Position numbers and translations under genes: made by a program. Positions 41,151-49,567 of a DNA stretch of 64,000 bases are shown here, one piece after another. The stretch covers positions 7,567,001 to 7,631,000 of the forward strand of contig NZ_JARUBN010000001.1 in NCBI RefSeq assembly GCF_029626265.1, read 5' to 3'. Under the pieces are notes generated by a model. The model had not been told where the DNA came from, did no database searches, and saw only the letters and a list, made by a program, of their open reading frames with translations. Every line of letters begins with the position of its first letter. Position 1 is the first letter of the stretch. The stretch is from Micromonospora sp. WMMD1102 (lineage in GTDB: Bacteria; Actinomycetota; Actinomycetes; Mycobacteriales; Micromonosporaceae).

Positions 41151-41270
41151 CCTCGCCCGGGAGGCCGGCTGAACCGTTGGCCTCGCCCGGGAGGCCGGCT
41201 GAACCCTCGGCCCGCCCGGGAGGCCGGTTGACGCCCTCCGCCTCGTCCGGGAGGCCGGTTGGCGTCCCGG
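41151..41270. repeat. 30-nt tandem repeat x4
   Basis: Four imperfect 30-nt units (41151, 41181, 41211, 41241) share the core CCCGGGAGGCCGG. The first two are nearly identical and the last two more divergent. They lie downstream of the small membrane gene and before the end of the Cys-rich gene pair; 41001-41289 contains no gene. Units are regular and without spacers, so this is a minisatellite and not a CRISPR array. Confidence 0.85.
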
Positions 41271-41289
41271 CTCCGCCTGAGCCGGTGGC

Positions 41290-41520
41290 TCAGGCCTCGG
41301 CCGGGGGTTCGGCCGGGGGGTCCGGTGCGTGGTCTGCCGGCTGGTCCGACCGGCGGTCCGCGGAGCGGTTCGGCCAACAGATCGGGCAGCCGCAGAGGAC
41401 GACCCGGACCTGGCCGGTGCCGGAGACCAGGCGTACCTGCCCGGGGCAGTAGTGCGGGGGGTCGGTCACCGGCGGGCGTAGGGCGAGCGCGCACGGCAGG
41501 CACAGCGTCGTCTGGCTCAT
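41290..41520 (-). CDS. Small Cys-rich protein with zinc-knuckle-like spacing
   Basis: A 76-residue protein: MSQTTLCLPCALALRPPV, then HYCPGQVRLVSGTGQV and VVLCGCPICWPN, followed by a Pro/Ala/Asp tail. The CxxC pair at the N-terminus and the CxCxxC group suggest one bound metal ion, probably zinc. The start ATG overlaps the stop of the upstream gene by 4 bp, so the two are co-translated. Function is unknown; it may be a partner of the divergent Xre-family regulator. Confidence 0.7.
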   Translation of the reverse strand: MSQTTLCLPCALALRPPVTDPPHYCPGQVRLVSGTGQVRVVLCGCPICWPNRSADRRSDQPADHAPDPPAEPPAEA

Positions 41521-41801
41521 CCGGCAAACTCCCCCTCGCCCCCGTCGACCGGCTCCGCGCCGGCCGCTCCCTCCGCCGGGGCGGTACGGCCGTCGATGTC
41601 TACCACATCGGCAACCGCATCTGCGGGTACGAATGGATCGTTCACCATTTCTAAATAAGCGAGTGCCGTCGACAGGGCCCGGCAGTGCGGCAATTTGCAG
41701 ATGGGGCAACGGCCGTCGTCCCGCGGCCAGTGTTCGATCACGATGAGCCGGGCGGAGAGCAGCATCCGATTGCGTATTCGGCGCGCGGCCGGGTCGGTCA
41801 C
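41517..41801 (-). CDS. Small protein with CxxC-x3-HC motif, unknown function
   Basis: A 94-residue protein (from GTG 41801) with an N-terminal Arg-rich helix (DPAARRIRNRMLLSARLIVI), then CPICKLPHC and a long acidic C-terminus ending in GEGEFAG. The Cys/His group resembles a metal knuckle. The open frame extends upstream to 41987, but that part is low complexity. It is translationally coupled to the 76-residue Cys-rich gene and divergent from the Xre/TPR regulator, a layout that suggests one functional unit. Confidence 0.65.
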   Translation of the reverse strand: MTDPAARRIRNRMLLSARLIVIEHWPRDDGRCPICKLPHCRALSTALAYLEMVNDPFVPADAVADVVDIDGRTAPAEGAAGAEPVDGGEGEFAG

Positions 41802-42226
41802 GTCCGCCCGCCGCGACTCCGGCGCCCGCCCGGGGCGCGCCTCGGCCCACCCGCATCCACGAGTCGCCTCCTGAGCTGCCCGGGAGGTGCGGCGGCCGCC
41901 GGCACGGCCGCCGCACCCGATGGGGCGCCGCCCGCTTCCCAGGGGGAAGACAGCGGGTACGCGCCCGGTCCCGCGCGGACCGATCACGAGCCGACCTGGA
42001 GGCCGACGAGGTCGGATCGTGTCATACCCGCGGGCCGTGGAACTTCTGTCCGGGCATCGATCCCGAGGTCACTCCCGGCTTACGATCTGTGCCCGGAAGC
42101 GGTAAAACATTGATCGATGCGTCACCGAACTGAAGCGATCCACATCCCCACATTCCCGTAATCAGAGAACTACCGATAGTAGGCGCGGTTTTCAGGTGTT
42201 TTCCGGAGCGCACAGGCGGTAGACGG
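41802..42226. promoter_or_regulatory. Divergent region between the Cys-rich pair and the Xre/TPR regulator
   Basis: About 425 bp. The right third is unusually AT-rich and contains CTACCGATAGTAG (42170-42182), a short palindrome with CTAC/GTAG arms about 45 bp before the regulator start. It may be an operator or promoter element of the regulator. The left part is GC-rich and shows no supported gene. Confidence 0.5.
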
Positions 42227-43309
42227 ATGGATCACGTCGGCGCAAGGCTGAGAGTGGCGCGTACGGACGCCCAGGTCACCCTGACCCAGATGGCGGCCCG
42301 CACCAACTACAGCAAGAGTCATCTGTGCAACGTCGAGCTCGGCAAGCGACCGGCCACCCCGGACCTGGTCCTGGCCTACGAGCGCGTGTTGGGAGACAGC
42401 GTGAACCGCAGAGGTGCCCTGGCGCTCGCCGCGACCGTCGTCGTCTCCTCCGCCGTGGCGGAGCTGGTCCAACACGGTTTCGCCGCCGCCATCGCGCCCC
42501 GGCGGGACGTCGACGAGTGGGTCGCCCGGTCCGAGGCGTACGGGCAGGACTACATGTCGCTCGGTGCCGCGCAGTTGCAGGCCCGGCTCGCCGCCGACCT
42601 GGTGGTGCTGCAACAGGAGCTGGACAGTCCGCACCTGTGGGGCGTCGCCGCCCGGTTGATGACGGTGCACGGCAAGACGTTGCCCGGCAACGACGGCGGC
42701 CGGGGAGCGATCCGGTCGTACGAGATGGCCGCGATCGCGGCGGACCGCTCCGGCGACCTGGCCACCCGGGTCTGGGTACGCGGCCGGGCCGCCCTGGCGC
42801 TGGCGTACGAGGGGGCGCACCTGCCGGTCGCCGCCCGTTTCGCCGAGCAGGCGGTGGCGCTCACCGACCGGCCGACCCTGGGCCGGTTGACCGCGCTGAC
42901 CGCTCAGGCGCACGTTGCCGCCTGCCGGGGCGACGCCGCCACCGCGCTGGCCGTGCTCGACGACGCCCGCCGGATCTTCGACACCACCGGCAGCTCGGAA
43001 CAGGTCTCGGACTTCGCGGTGCCGCAGTGGCGCTTCCACACCTTCGAGTCGATGCTGCTGTCCCGGCTCGGCCATCCGAGGGCGGTGGCCGCCCAGGACG
43101 AGGCGGACCGGACCCGCCCGGACAGCCTGCCCCGGTTCGCCACCCACATCGAACTGCACCGGGGGCTGCTGATGGCCTCCGCCGGAGACGCGGCCGGCGG
43201 CCTCGGCTACGCCCGGCGGGCGCTGGACCGGCTGCCGCCGGAGCGGCACAGCCTCTCGCTGCGGCTGATGCTGGCCGAGGTGGAACGGGCGGCCGGCGCG
43301 GTGCTCTGA
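42227..43309 (+). CDS. Xre-family HTH regulator with TPR-like sensor domain
   Basis: A 360-residue protein. Residues 1-60 form a Cro/cI HTH (ARLRVARTDAQVTLTQMAAR ... SHLCNVELGKRPATPDLVLA). A short hydrophobic stretch follows (ALALAATVVVSSAVAELV), then repeated helical pairs of TPR type (AALALAYEGAHLPVAARFAE, LTAQAHVAACRGDAATALAV, GLLMASAGDAAGGLGYARRA). Such proteins are very common in actinomycetes and often pair with adjacent small proteins. A peptide or protein ligand is likely but unknown. Confidence 0.85.
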   Translation: MDHVGARLRVARTDAQVTLTQMAARTNYSKSHLCNVELGKRPATPDLVLAYERVLGDSVNRRGALALAATVVVSSAVAELVQHGFAAAIAPRRDVDEWVARSEAYGQDYMSLGAAQLQARLAADLVVLQQELDSPHLWGVAARLMTVHGKTLPGNDGGRGAIRSYEMAAIAADRSGDLATRVWVRGRAALALAYEGAHLPVAARFAEQAVALTDRPTLGRLTALTAQAHVAACRGDAATALAVLDDARRIFDTTGSSEQVSDFAVPQWRFHTFESMLLSRLGHPRAVAAQDEADRTRPDSLPRFATHIELHRGLLMASAGDAAGGLGYARRALDRLPPERHSLSLRLMLAEVERAAGAVL

Positions 43310-43391
43310 CCCGCCCGCCCGTCCTCGACTCCGACTCCCGACCCGATCCGCTCCGCCCTCGGGCTCCGATCTCATCGAAGATCGACGATAC

Positions 43392-43407
43392 TGTTGCACG
43401 TGAAACG
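43392..43407. promoter_or_regulatory. parS: parS-like site with one central mismatch
   Basis: TGTTGCACGTGAAACG matches the parS core GTTTCACGTGAAAC at 13 of 14 positions (T to G at core position 4). It lies in the 131-bp intergenic gap between convergent genes, about 34 kb from oriC, the kind of place where further parS sites are expected. Confidence 0.7.
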
Positions 43408-43440
43408 TCGCCCCGGCCCGGCCTGGGTGCCCCGCCGGTC

Positions 43441-43872
43441 TCAGCCGAGCTGTTCGCTCACCTGCCGCTTGAGGCGGGCCAGGATGGCGTTGCCGCCGCG
43501 CACCCGCAGTGGGCTGATCGCCTGGGCCAGCCCCATCCGCTGGTAGAGGTCGTCCGGCACCGCAAGCACCTCGTCGGCGCTCGCCCCGGCCAGCCCCTCG
43601 GCCAGGATCCCGGCGAAGGCCCGGGTGGTCGGCGCCTCCGGCGGGCAGTCGAACCAGGTCGTCACGGTACGGTCGGCGGCCACCTCGGCGCGCAGGAAGA
43701 ACGCGGTCTGGCACTCCGGGACCTGCTCCATCCCGGCGTGCCCGGTCAGCTCCGCCGGCAGCGGCGGCACGGCGTCGGAGAACTCCAGCAGCATCTCGAG
43801 GACCACGTCCCGGGGAGCGGCGGCGAACTCCGCCACGATCTCGGCGAGCTTCGGTGGCATCGACTGGGGCAT
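43441..43872 (-). CDS. SufE-family Fe-S assembly sulfur acceptor
   Basis: A 143-residue protein of the SufE fold, which accepts persulfide sulfur from a cysteine desulfurase and passes it to the Fe-S scaffold. The active Cys54 lies in MEQVPECQTAFFL, and the flanking PPLPAEL, TRAFAGIL and RMGLAQAISPLRVRGG blocks are family-typical. It starts at ATG 43872 (ATG 43860 is possible). The rhodanese gene at 48593 is nearby and often genomically linked to SufE in actinobacteria. Confidence 0.9.
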   Translation of the reverse strand: MPQSMPPKLAEIVAEFAAAPRDVVLEMLLEFSDAVPPLPAELTGHAGMEQVPECQTAFFLRAEVAADRTVTTWFDCPPEAPTTRAFAGILAEGLAGASADEVLAVPDDLYQRMGLAQAISPLRVRGGNAILARLKRQVSEQLG

Positions 43873-43895
43873 GGACCCCAGGCTACCGAGCCGGT

Positions 43896-44321
43896 TCAGC
43901 GGCCCGGACTGGCCTCGCTGATCTCACTCAGTGCCGACGACGGGTCCAGGCGCATCGCCAGGTCGCCCAGGGAGACGATGCCGACCAGTTGGCGGTCGCT
44001 GTCGCAGACCAGGATCCGGCGTACGGCCCGATCCCGCATCAGGGAGGCGGCCTCGGCGGCGGTGGAGTTCTGCTCGATCATCACGATCTCCCGCGAGGTG
44101 ACCTCGCCGAGGGTGGTCTGCCGGGCGTCCCGGCCCTCGGCGACGGCGCGGATCACGATGTCGCGGTCGGTCACCATGCCGAACAGGCTCGACCCGTCCG
44201 TCACCACCACGTCGCCGATGTCGGCGTCGCGCATTGCGCGGGCGGCCTCGTCCAGAGTGGTGGCCACCGGCAGATAGACGATGTTTCTCGTCATGACGTC
44301 GCGGACTCTGACCTCGGTCAC
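43896..44321 (-). CDS. Two-CBS-domain protein
   Basis: A 141-residue protein made of two CBS modules: VRDVMTRNIVYLPVATTLDE to GMVTDRDIVIRAV, and VTSREIVMIEQNSTAAEAAS to GIVSLGDLAMRL. The pair forms a Bateman module that binds adenosyl nucleotides in many proteins. There is no catalytic partner domain. It starts at GTG 44321; the partner is unknown. Confidence 0.9.
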   Translation of the reverse strand: MTEVRVRDVMTRNIVYLPVATTLDEAARAMRDADIGDVVVTDGSSLFGMVTDRDIVIRAVAEGRDARQTTLGEVTSREIVMIEQNSTAAEAASLMRDRAVRRILVCDSDRQLVGIVSLGDLAMRLDPSSALSEISEASPGR

Positions 44322-44484
44322 AGCGTGCCTCCGAACCCCCGGTTTACCGATACCACCTGCTACCCCCTGGCCGGCACGCTAACACCATGTCAGGTTTCCG
44401 ATCGGCCACTTTGGGTTGCTGGACGGTAGCGTGCGGTTGGTCCGGATAAGTCGCCGGCGATCCGCGTGACCTGAGTGAGGTGCG

Positions 44485-45099
44485 ATGAAGGCCACCGAGC
44501 TGCCCATCTCCGGCGCCTGGGAGTTCCTCCCGCAGCAGTTCTCCGACGACCGGGGCAGGCTTCTCGTCTGGTACGACGCGGCCGTCTTCGCCGACGTGCT
44601 CGGCTTCGAACTCGTGGTGGCCCAGGTCAACCAGAGCGTCTCCCGGCGGGGCGTGGTCCGGGGTGTGCACTGGGCCGACGTGCCGATCGGCCAGGCCAAG
44701 TACGTCTCCTGCCCGCGTGGCGCCGTGCTCGACATGGTGGTCGACCTGCGGGTCGGCTCGCCGACGTTCGGCCGGCACGAGGTGACCAGGCTGGACGCCG
44801 TCGACAACCGGGCGGTCTATCTGCCCGAGGGGGTCGGGCACGCCTTCGTGGCGCTGGAGGAGGAGAGCGTCGTCAGTTATCTCTGTTCCGCCCGGTACGC
44901 CCCGGCCCGGGAGCGGATCGTGCACGTCCGGGACCCCGAACTCGCGCTGCCCTGGCCGGCCGGCCTCGACCCGATCCTCTCCGAGCGGGACGCCCGGGCG
45001 CCCGGCCTCGCCGAGCTGCGCGCCGCCGACCTGCTCCCCCGGTACGACGAGTGCCAGCGGCTCTACCAGGCACACCGCTCCGGCCGAGACCAGCTCTAG
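44485..45099 (+). CDS. RmlC-like dTDP-4-dehydrorhamnose 3,5-epimerase family protein
   Basis: A 204-residue cupin epimerase. Family features: [13 protein letters not shown], the substrate loop [19 protein letters not shown] with the catalytic His in [23 protein letters not shown], and [13 protein letters not shown]. No other rml genes adjoin, so it may act on another NDP-sugar in glycosylation or natural-product pathways. ATG 44485 has GAGGTGC upstream. Its TAG stop overlaps the proS stop on the opposite strand. Confidence 0.88.
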   Translation: MKATELPISGAWEFLPQQFSDDRGRLLVWYDAAVFADVLGFELVVAQVNQSVSRRGVVRGVHWADVPIGQAKYVSCPRGAVLDMVVDLRVGSPTFGRHEVTRLDAVDNRAVYLPEGVGHAFVALEEESVVSYLCSARYAPARERIVHVRDPELALPWPAGLDPILSERDARAPGLAELRAADLLPRYDECQRLYQAHRSGRDQL

Positions 45100-46859
45100 C
45101 CTGCCGAGGCGGGACCGGACGGGACGGCCAGCCGGGACGGCAGCTCGGCCGCCGGCAGCTCGGCCCGCTCACCGGTGGCGCGGTCACGCAGCTCGACGTA
45201 CCCGTCGGCCCAGCGGCGGCCGACCACGACGGCGCGCGGGACGCCGATCAGCTCGGCGTCGGCGAACTTGACCCCGGCCGAGACGTGCGCCCGGTCGTCG
45301 ACAAGCACCCGCAGGCCAACCCCGGCCAACTGCCCGGCCAGCTCCAGCGCCGCCTCCGCCTGCGGCCCCTTGCCGGCCGCCACCACGTGTACGTCGCACG
45401 GCGCGACCGCCGCCGGCCAGACCAGTCCCCGCTCGTCGTGGTGCTGTTCGGCGATCGCCGCCACCGCCCGGGACACCCCGATGCCGTAGCAGCCCATGGT
45501 GAGCCGGACCGGCTTGCCGTCCCGGCCCAGCACGTCGACCCGGAACGCGTCGGTGTAGCGGCGGCCGAGCTGGAAGACGTGCCCGATCTCGATGCCCCGG
45601 CGGATCGTCAGCCGCCCCGGCCGGCAGGCCGGACACCTGTCGCCGGCCCGGACCTCGGCCGCCTCGATCGTCCCGTCCGGGGTGAAGTCCCGGCCGCAGA
45701 CCACGTCGGTGGCGTGCCGACCCGGCTCGTTGGCGCCGGTCAGCCAGGCGGTGCCGGGCGCCACCCGGGGATCGACCAGGTAGCGGATGCCGAGCTCGGC
45801 CAGCACCTGCGGGCCGATGTAGCCGCGGACCAGCTCGGGCCGGTCGGCGAAACCGTCGAACATCGACACGGTGGCCGGGCTGAGCGTCGCGGCGAGCCGC
45901 TTGAGGTCGACGTCACGGTCCCCGGGTACGCCGACGACCAGCGGCTCCGGCTCGGCCGACCCGGGCCGGCGCAGCTCGACGACCACGTTCTTCAGGGTGT
46001 CGGCGGCGGTCCAGTCGGTCCGGCCGCCGAGCCGGCGGTCGTTGGCGAGCGCGACCAGGGACTCGATGGTCGGCGTCTCCGGGGTGTCGTGCACCTGCGC
46101 CGAGGGGTGGGCGTACGGGTCGCCGGCCGGTGCCGGCGGGGTGGCCACCGCCTCGGTGTTGGCCGCGTAGTCGCAGGCGGTACAGCCGACGAAGGTGTCC
46201 TCGCCGACCTCGGTGGCGGCGAGGAACTCCTCCGACGCCGAGCCGCCCATCGCGCCCGAGGTCGCCGCGACGATCGTGTACGCCAACCCGAGCCGGTCGA
46301 AGATCCGCTGGTACGCCGCCCGGTGCCGGTCGTACGCCGCCGCGAGCCCCGGCTGGTCCAGGTCGAAGGAGTAGGAGTCCTTCATCAGGAACTCCCGCCC
46401 GCGCAGCAGCCCGGCCCGGGGCCGGGCCTCGTCCCGGTACTTCGTCTGCACCTGGAAGATCGACACCGGGAAGTCCCGGTAGGAGGTGAAGGTGTCCCGG
46501 ACCAGCAGGGCCGCCATTTCCTCGTGGGTCGGGCCGAGCAGGAACTCGGCGCCCCGCCGGTCGGTCAGGGTGAAGATGTCGTCGCCGTACTCGGTCCACC
46601 GGCCGGTCGTCTCGTACGGCTCCCGGGGCAGCAGGGCCGGGAAGAGCACCTCCTGGCCGCCGATCGCGACCATCTCGTGCCGGACGATCTCGGCGACCCG
46701 GTCCAGCACCAGCCGGCCGAGCGGGAGCCAGGTGTAGCCGCCCGGTGCGGCTCGACGGATGTAGCCGGCCCGCACCAGCAGCCGATGGCTCGGCACCTCC
46801 GCGTCGGCCGGGTCCTCGCGCAGCGTACGGAGAAAAAGCGTGGACATCCGGAGCAGCAT
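45096..46859 (-). CDS. proS: Prolyl-tRNA synthetase (bacterial type with editing insert)
   Basis: A 587-residue class II synthetase that charges tRNA-Pro. The N-terminus [20 protein letters not shown] and [20 protein letters not shown] are characteristic; motif 2 lies near [20 protein letters not shown] and motif 3 near [18 protein letters not shown]. The INS editing domain sits between motifs 2 and 3, and the anticodon-binding domain is C-terminal. ATG 46859 fits the conserved N-terminus; ATG 46847 is also possible. It is convergent with the epimerase gene, with interlocking stop codons. Confidence 0.96.
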   Translation of the reverse strand: MLLRMSTLFLRTLREDPADAEVPSHRLLVRAGYIRRAAPGGYTWLPLGRLVLDRVAEIVRHEMVAIGGQEVLFPALLPREPYETTGRWTEYGDDIFTLTDRRGAEFLLGPTHEEMAALLVRDTFTSYRDFPVSIFQVQTKYRDEARPRAGLLRGREFLMKDSYSFDLDQPGLAAAYDRHRAAYQRIFDRLGLAYTIVAATSGAMGGSASEEFLAATEVGEDTFVGCTACDYAANTEAVATPPAPAGDPYAHPSAQVHDTPETPTIESLVALANDRRLGGRTDWTAADTLKNVVVELRRPGSAEPEPLVVGVPGDRDVDLKRLAATLSPATVSMFDGFADRPELVRGYIGPQVLAELGIRYLVDPRVAPGTAWLTGANEPGRHATDVVCGRDFTPDGTIEAAEVRAGDRCPACRPGRLTIRRGIEIGHVFQLGRRYTDAFRVDVLGRDGKPVRLTMGCYGIGVSRAVAAIAEQHHDERGLVWPAAVAPCDVHVVAAGKGPQAEAALELAGQLAGVGLRVLVDDRAHVSAGVKFADAELIGVPRAVVVGRRWADGYVELRDRATGERAELPAAELPSRLAVPSGPASAG

Positions 46860-46978
46860 CCGGGCAGCGTAGACCGGCGGCCGGAACCCGGGCACCCGAA
46901 TTGTCGCCCGACGTCGGCCCGGCCGGGGCAGCCCGGCCGTCCCGGGTACGCCGCGCGACCGGCGCGCACCGGCACCGG

Positions 46979-47074
46979 CTGCGGTCCCGGTCGCCTTCGG
47001 GACTCGACGGCTGCGGTCCCGGTCGCCTTCGGACCTGGACAGCTGCGGTCCCCGTCACCTTCGGGCCTGGGGAG
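46979..47074. repeat. 32-nt tandem repeat x3 upstream of the SGNH hydrolase gene
   Basis: Three 32-nt units starting CTGCGGTCCC(C/G)GTC at 46979, 47011 and 47043, with a decayed fourth start at 47102. They lie in the 285-bp divergent region between proS and the hydrolase gene. No gene is supported in 46860-47144. Confidence 0.85.
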
Positions 47075-47144
47075 TGCCCCGGCCGCCGTCGGGCTGACAG
47101 ACTGCGGTCGCTGGGAGTGGAACGTAGTGCAGGGGAGGCGCGAG

Positions 47145-47915
47145 GTGCGCTGGCGCAGCTTCGTGGCGGTGGGGGACAGCTTCACCGAGGGACTTGACGA
47201 CGCGTACCCGGACGGCAGTTTCCGAGGTTGGGCCGACCTGGTCGCCGCGACACTGGCCGCCTCGGCCGGGCCGGATTTCGGTTACGCCAACCTGGCGATC
47301 CGGGGCCGGCTCTTCGACAACGTGGTGGCCGAGCAGGTGCCCGCCGCCCTCGACATGCGCCCCGACCTGGTCAGTTTCGCCGCCGGCGGCAACGACGTGC
47401 TGCGCCGCAGCTGCGACCCGTACGCGTTGGTCGAGCGCGCGGACCAGGTGATCAGGGAGCTCCGGGCAACCGGCGCGGACGTGCTGCTGTTCCGGTTCGC
47501 CAACGTGATGGCCCGGCTGCCCGGCCAGCGGATCCTCGGCCCCCGGGTCGCGGTCCTCAACCAGGGCATCGGCGAGATCGCGGAGCGGCACGACGCCACC
47601 CTGGTCGACCTCTACGCCGACGACGTCTTCCTCAACCCGGTGCTGTGGAGTCCCGACCGGCTCCACCTGTCGGCCGCCGGGCACCGCCGGGTCGCTGCCC
47701 GGGTGCTGACCGCCCTCGGTGTCTCCCCGGAAGAGGGCTGGCTGGTCGTCCCGCCGCATCCCGCACCGACGCCGTGGTTGGCTGCCCGTGGCGCGGACCT
47801 GCGTTGGCTGCGGCAGTACCTCGCGCCCTGGGTCAGGCGTCGGCTCACCGGCCGGTCGTCCGGCGACACGGTCCTCGCCAAGCGCCCGCTGCTGAAGCCG
47901 TACGTCGACCGTTGA
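47145..47915 (+). CDS. SGNH/GDSL-family hydrolase
   Basis: A 256-residue esterase/lipase-like enzyme. Block I is FVAVGDSFTEG with the nucleophile Ser, block III is FAAGGNDVLRR (Asn) and block V is SPDRLHLSAAGHRR with the catalytic Asp and His. No signal peptide is seen, so it is probably cytosolic. GTG 47145 has GGGGAGG 6 nt upstream; the much longer open frame before it is antisense to proS and not coding. The C-terminus is a basic tail (WVRRRLTG ... LLKPYVDR). The substrate is unknown. Confidence 0.9.
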   Translation: MRWRSFVAVGDSFTEGLDDAYPDGSFRGWADLVAATLAASAGPDFGYANLAIRGRLFDNVVAEQVPAALDMRPDLVSFAAGGNDVLRRSCDPYALVERADQVIRELRATGADVLLFRFANVMARLPGQRILGPRVAVLNQGIGEIAERHDATLVDLYADDVFLNPVLWSPDRLHLSAAGHRRVAARVLTALGVSPEEGWLVVPPHPAPTPWLAARGADLRWLRQYLAPWVRRRLTGRSSGDTVLAKRPLLKPYVDR

Positions 47916-47918
47916 GGG

Positions 47919-48530
47919 TCAGCCGACCTGGAAGCCGAGGGCCTGGGCGAGAACTATCGTCTGGGTCGGGTCGACGATCGCGCCGGACCGTTCCACAGTG
48001 GTCGGGTCGAGGGTGCTGAGGTCGCTGCCACGCAGGTCGCAGCGGACGAACCGGGCAGCGCGCAGTTGCGCACCCGAGAGGTCGACCCCGGTCAGGATCG
48101 CGTCGGTGCAGTTCGCGCCGGTCAGGTCCGCCTCGCGCATCCGTACGCCCTGGATGGTCACGCCGCGCAGGTCGGCGCCGGAGAGGCCGACGAAGGACCA
48201 GTCCCCGCCGAGCACGGTCAGCGGCCGGAGCGCCGACTCGGCGAAGGTGCTGCCGACCAGCTTGCAGCCGGCGAACTCGGCCTCGAAGAAGTTGCACCTG
48301 GTGAAGGTGCAGCGCAGGAACGCCGAGTCGGTGTGCCGGGAGGCGTTGAACCGGACGTTGCCGAAGACGCAGTTGGTGAAGCTGCTCCGCTCCAGCGTCG
48401 CCTCGGTCAGGTCGACGTCGAAGAACTCGCAGTCGACGTACTCGTGTTCGACGAACTCGTCGCCGTACCAGTCCTCCCGCCGGAACGTCCGCCCCTCGTG
48501 TCGTACGCCTGTCCGGGTCGGCTCCGTCAT
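47919..48530 (-). CDS. Pentapeptide-repeat protein
   Basis: A 203-residue protein built of A(D/N)Lxx-type pentapeptides (for example [55 protein letters not shown]), which fold into a right-handed beta-helix. Some such proteins (Qnr, MfpA) mimic DNA and protect gyrase, but many have other roles, and nothing here proves a gyrase link. ATG 48530 is the first supported start. It is divergent from the rhodanese gene. Confidence 0.88.
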   Translation of the reverse strand: MTEPTRTGVRHEGRTFRREDWYGDEFVEHEYVDCEFFDVDLTEATLERSSFTNCVFGNVRFNASRHTDSAFLRCTFTRCNFFEAEFAGCKLVGSTFAESALRPLTVLGGDWSFVGLSGADLRGVTIQGVRMREADLTGANCTDAILTGVDLSGAQLRAARFVRCDLRGSDLSTLDPTTVERSGAIVDPTQTIVLAQALGFQVG

Positions 48531-48592
48531 GTGACGACGGTAACCGAGGCGAGCCGCACTCCCGCACCGACCGTCCGGCGTACGGTGGGGCC

Positions 48593-49495
48593 ATGCCGAT
48601 GCCGAGCGATCCCGCACCGAGCCTCCAGGGTTACGCCGACCCGCAGCGACTGGTCAGCACCGAGTGGCTGGCCGAGCACCTGGGCCAACCCGGGCTGGTG
48701 GTGGTCGAGTCGGACGAGGACGTGCTGCTCTACGAGACCGGTCACATCCCCGGCGCGATCAAGGTCGACTGGCACCTTGAGCTGAACGACCAGGTGACCC
48801 GGGACTACCTCGACGCCGAGGCGTTCGGCAGGCTCTGCGCGGCCAAGGGCATCGGCCGGGACGACACGATCGTCTTCTACGGCGACAACTTCAACTGGTG
48901 GGCGGCGTACGCGCTCTGGGTCTTCACCCTCTTCGGCCACTCCGACGTGCGGCTGCTCGACGGTGGTCGGCAGAAGTGGGTCGCCGAGGGGCGGGAACTC
49001 ACCCGGGAGAAGACCGACCGGCCGCCGGCCGACTATCCGACGCCGCAGCGGGACGACGCGCCGATCCGGGCGTACCGGGACCAGGTGCTGGCGCACATCG
49101 CGGCGGGTCGGCCGCTTGTCGACGTCCGCTCACCGAAGGAGTACACCGGGGAGCTGACCCACATGCCGGAGTACCCGCAGGAGGGTGCGCTGCGCGGCGG
49201 CCACATCCCGGGCGCGCTGAGCAAGCCGTGGAAGTCGGCCGCGAACGACGACGGCACCTTCAAGGGGCCGGACGAACTGCGGGCGATCTACGCCGACCAG
49301 CTCGGACTGTCGCCGGACGACGACGTGATCGCGTACTGCCGGATCGGCGAGCGGTCCAGCCACACCTGGTTCGTGCTGCGGCACCTGCTCGGCTATCCCC
49401 GGGTGCGCAACTACGACGGCTCGTGGACCGAGTGGGGCAACCTGGTCCGGGCTCCCGTGGTCAAGGGCGACCAGCCCGGCGGCCTCACCTCCTGA
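48593..49495 (+). CDS. sseA: Thiosulfate/3-mercaptopyruvate sulfurtransferase (rhodanese)
   Basis: A 300-residue tandem rhodanese. The N-terminal domain ([11 protein letters not shown] ... [11 protein letters not shown]) lacks the active Cys; the C-terminal domain has [24 protein letters not shown] and the catalytic Cys249 in [13 protein letters not shown]. It transfers sulfane sulfur from thiosulfate or 3-mercaptopyruvate to an acceptor. It is divergent from the pentapeptide gene and 5 kb from sufE. Confidence 0.93.
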   Translation: MPMPSDPAPSLQGYADPQRLVSTEWLAEHLGQPGLVVVESDEDVLLYETGHIPGAIKVDWHLELNDQVTRDYLDAEAFGRLCAAKGIGRDDTIVFYGDNFNWWAAYALWVFTLFGHSDVRLLDGGRQKWVAEGRELTREKTDRPPADYPTPQRDDAPIRAYRDQVLAHIAAGRPLVDVRSPKEYTGELTHMPEYPQEGALRGGHIPGALSKPWKSAANDDGTFKGPDELRAIYADQLGLSPDDDVIAYCRIGERSSHTWFVLRHLLGYPRVRNYDGSWTEWGNLVRAPVVKGDQPGGLTS

Positions 49496-49567
49496 CCGCT
49501 GACGGCACGGCGCGGCCGGGCGACGCCGGGCCGGGACCCTGGGCGGCGGGGACGACCTGCCTGGACC

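Noticed and set aside
41151..41270. CRISPR-like regular repeats
   Set aside because: Units abut each other with no unique spacers and decay along the array; no cas gene is near.
46979..47074. CRISPR-like regular repeats upstream of the SGNH gene
   Set aside because: Three tandem 32-nt units without spacers, a minisatellite.
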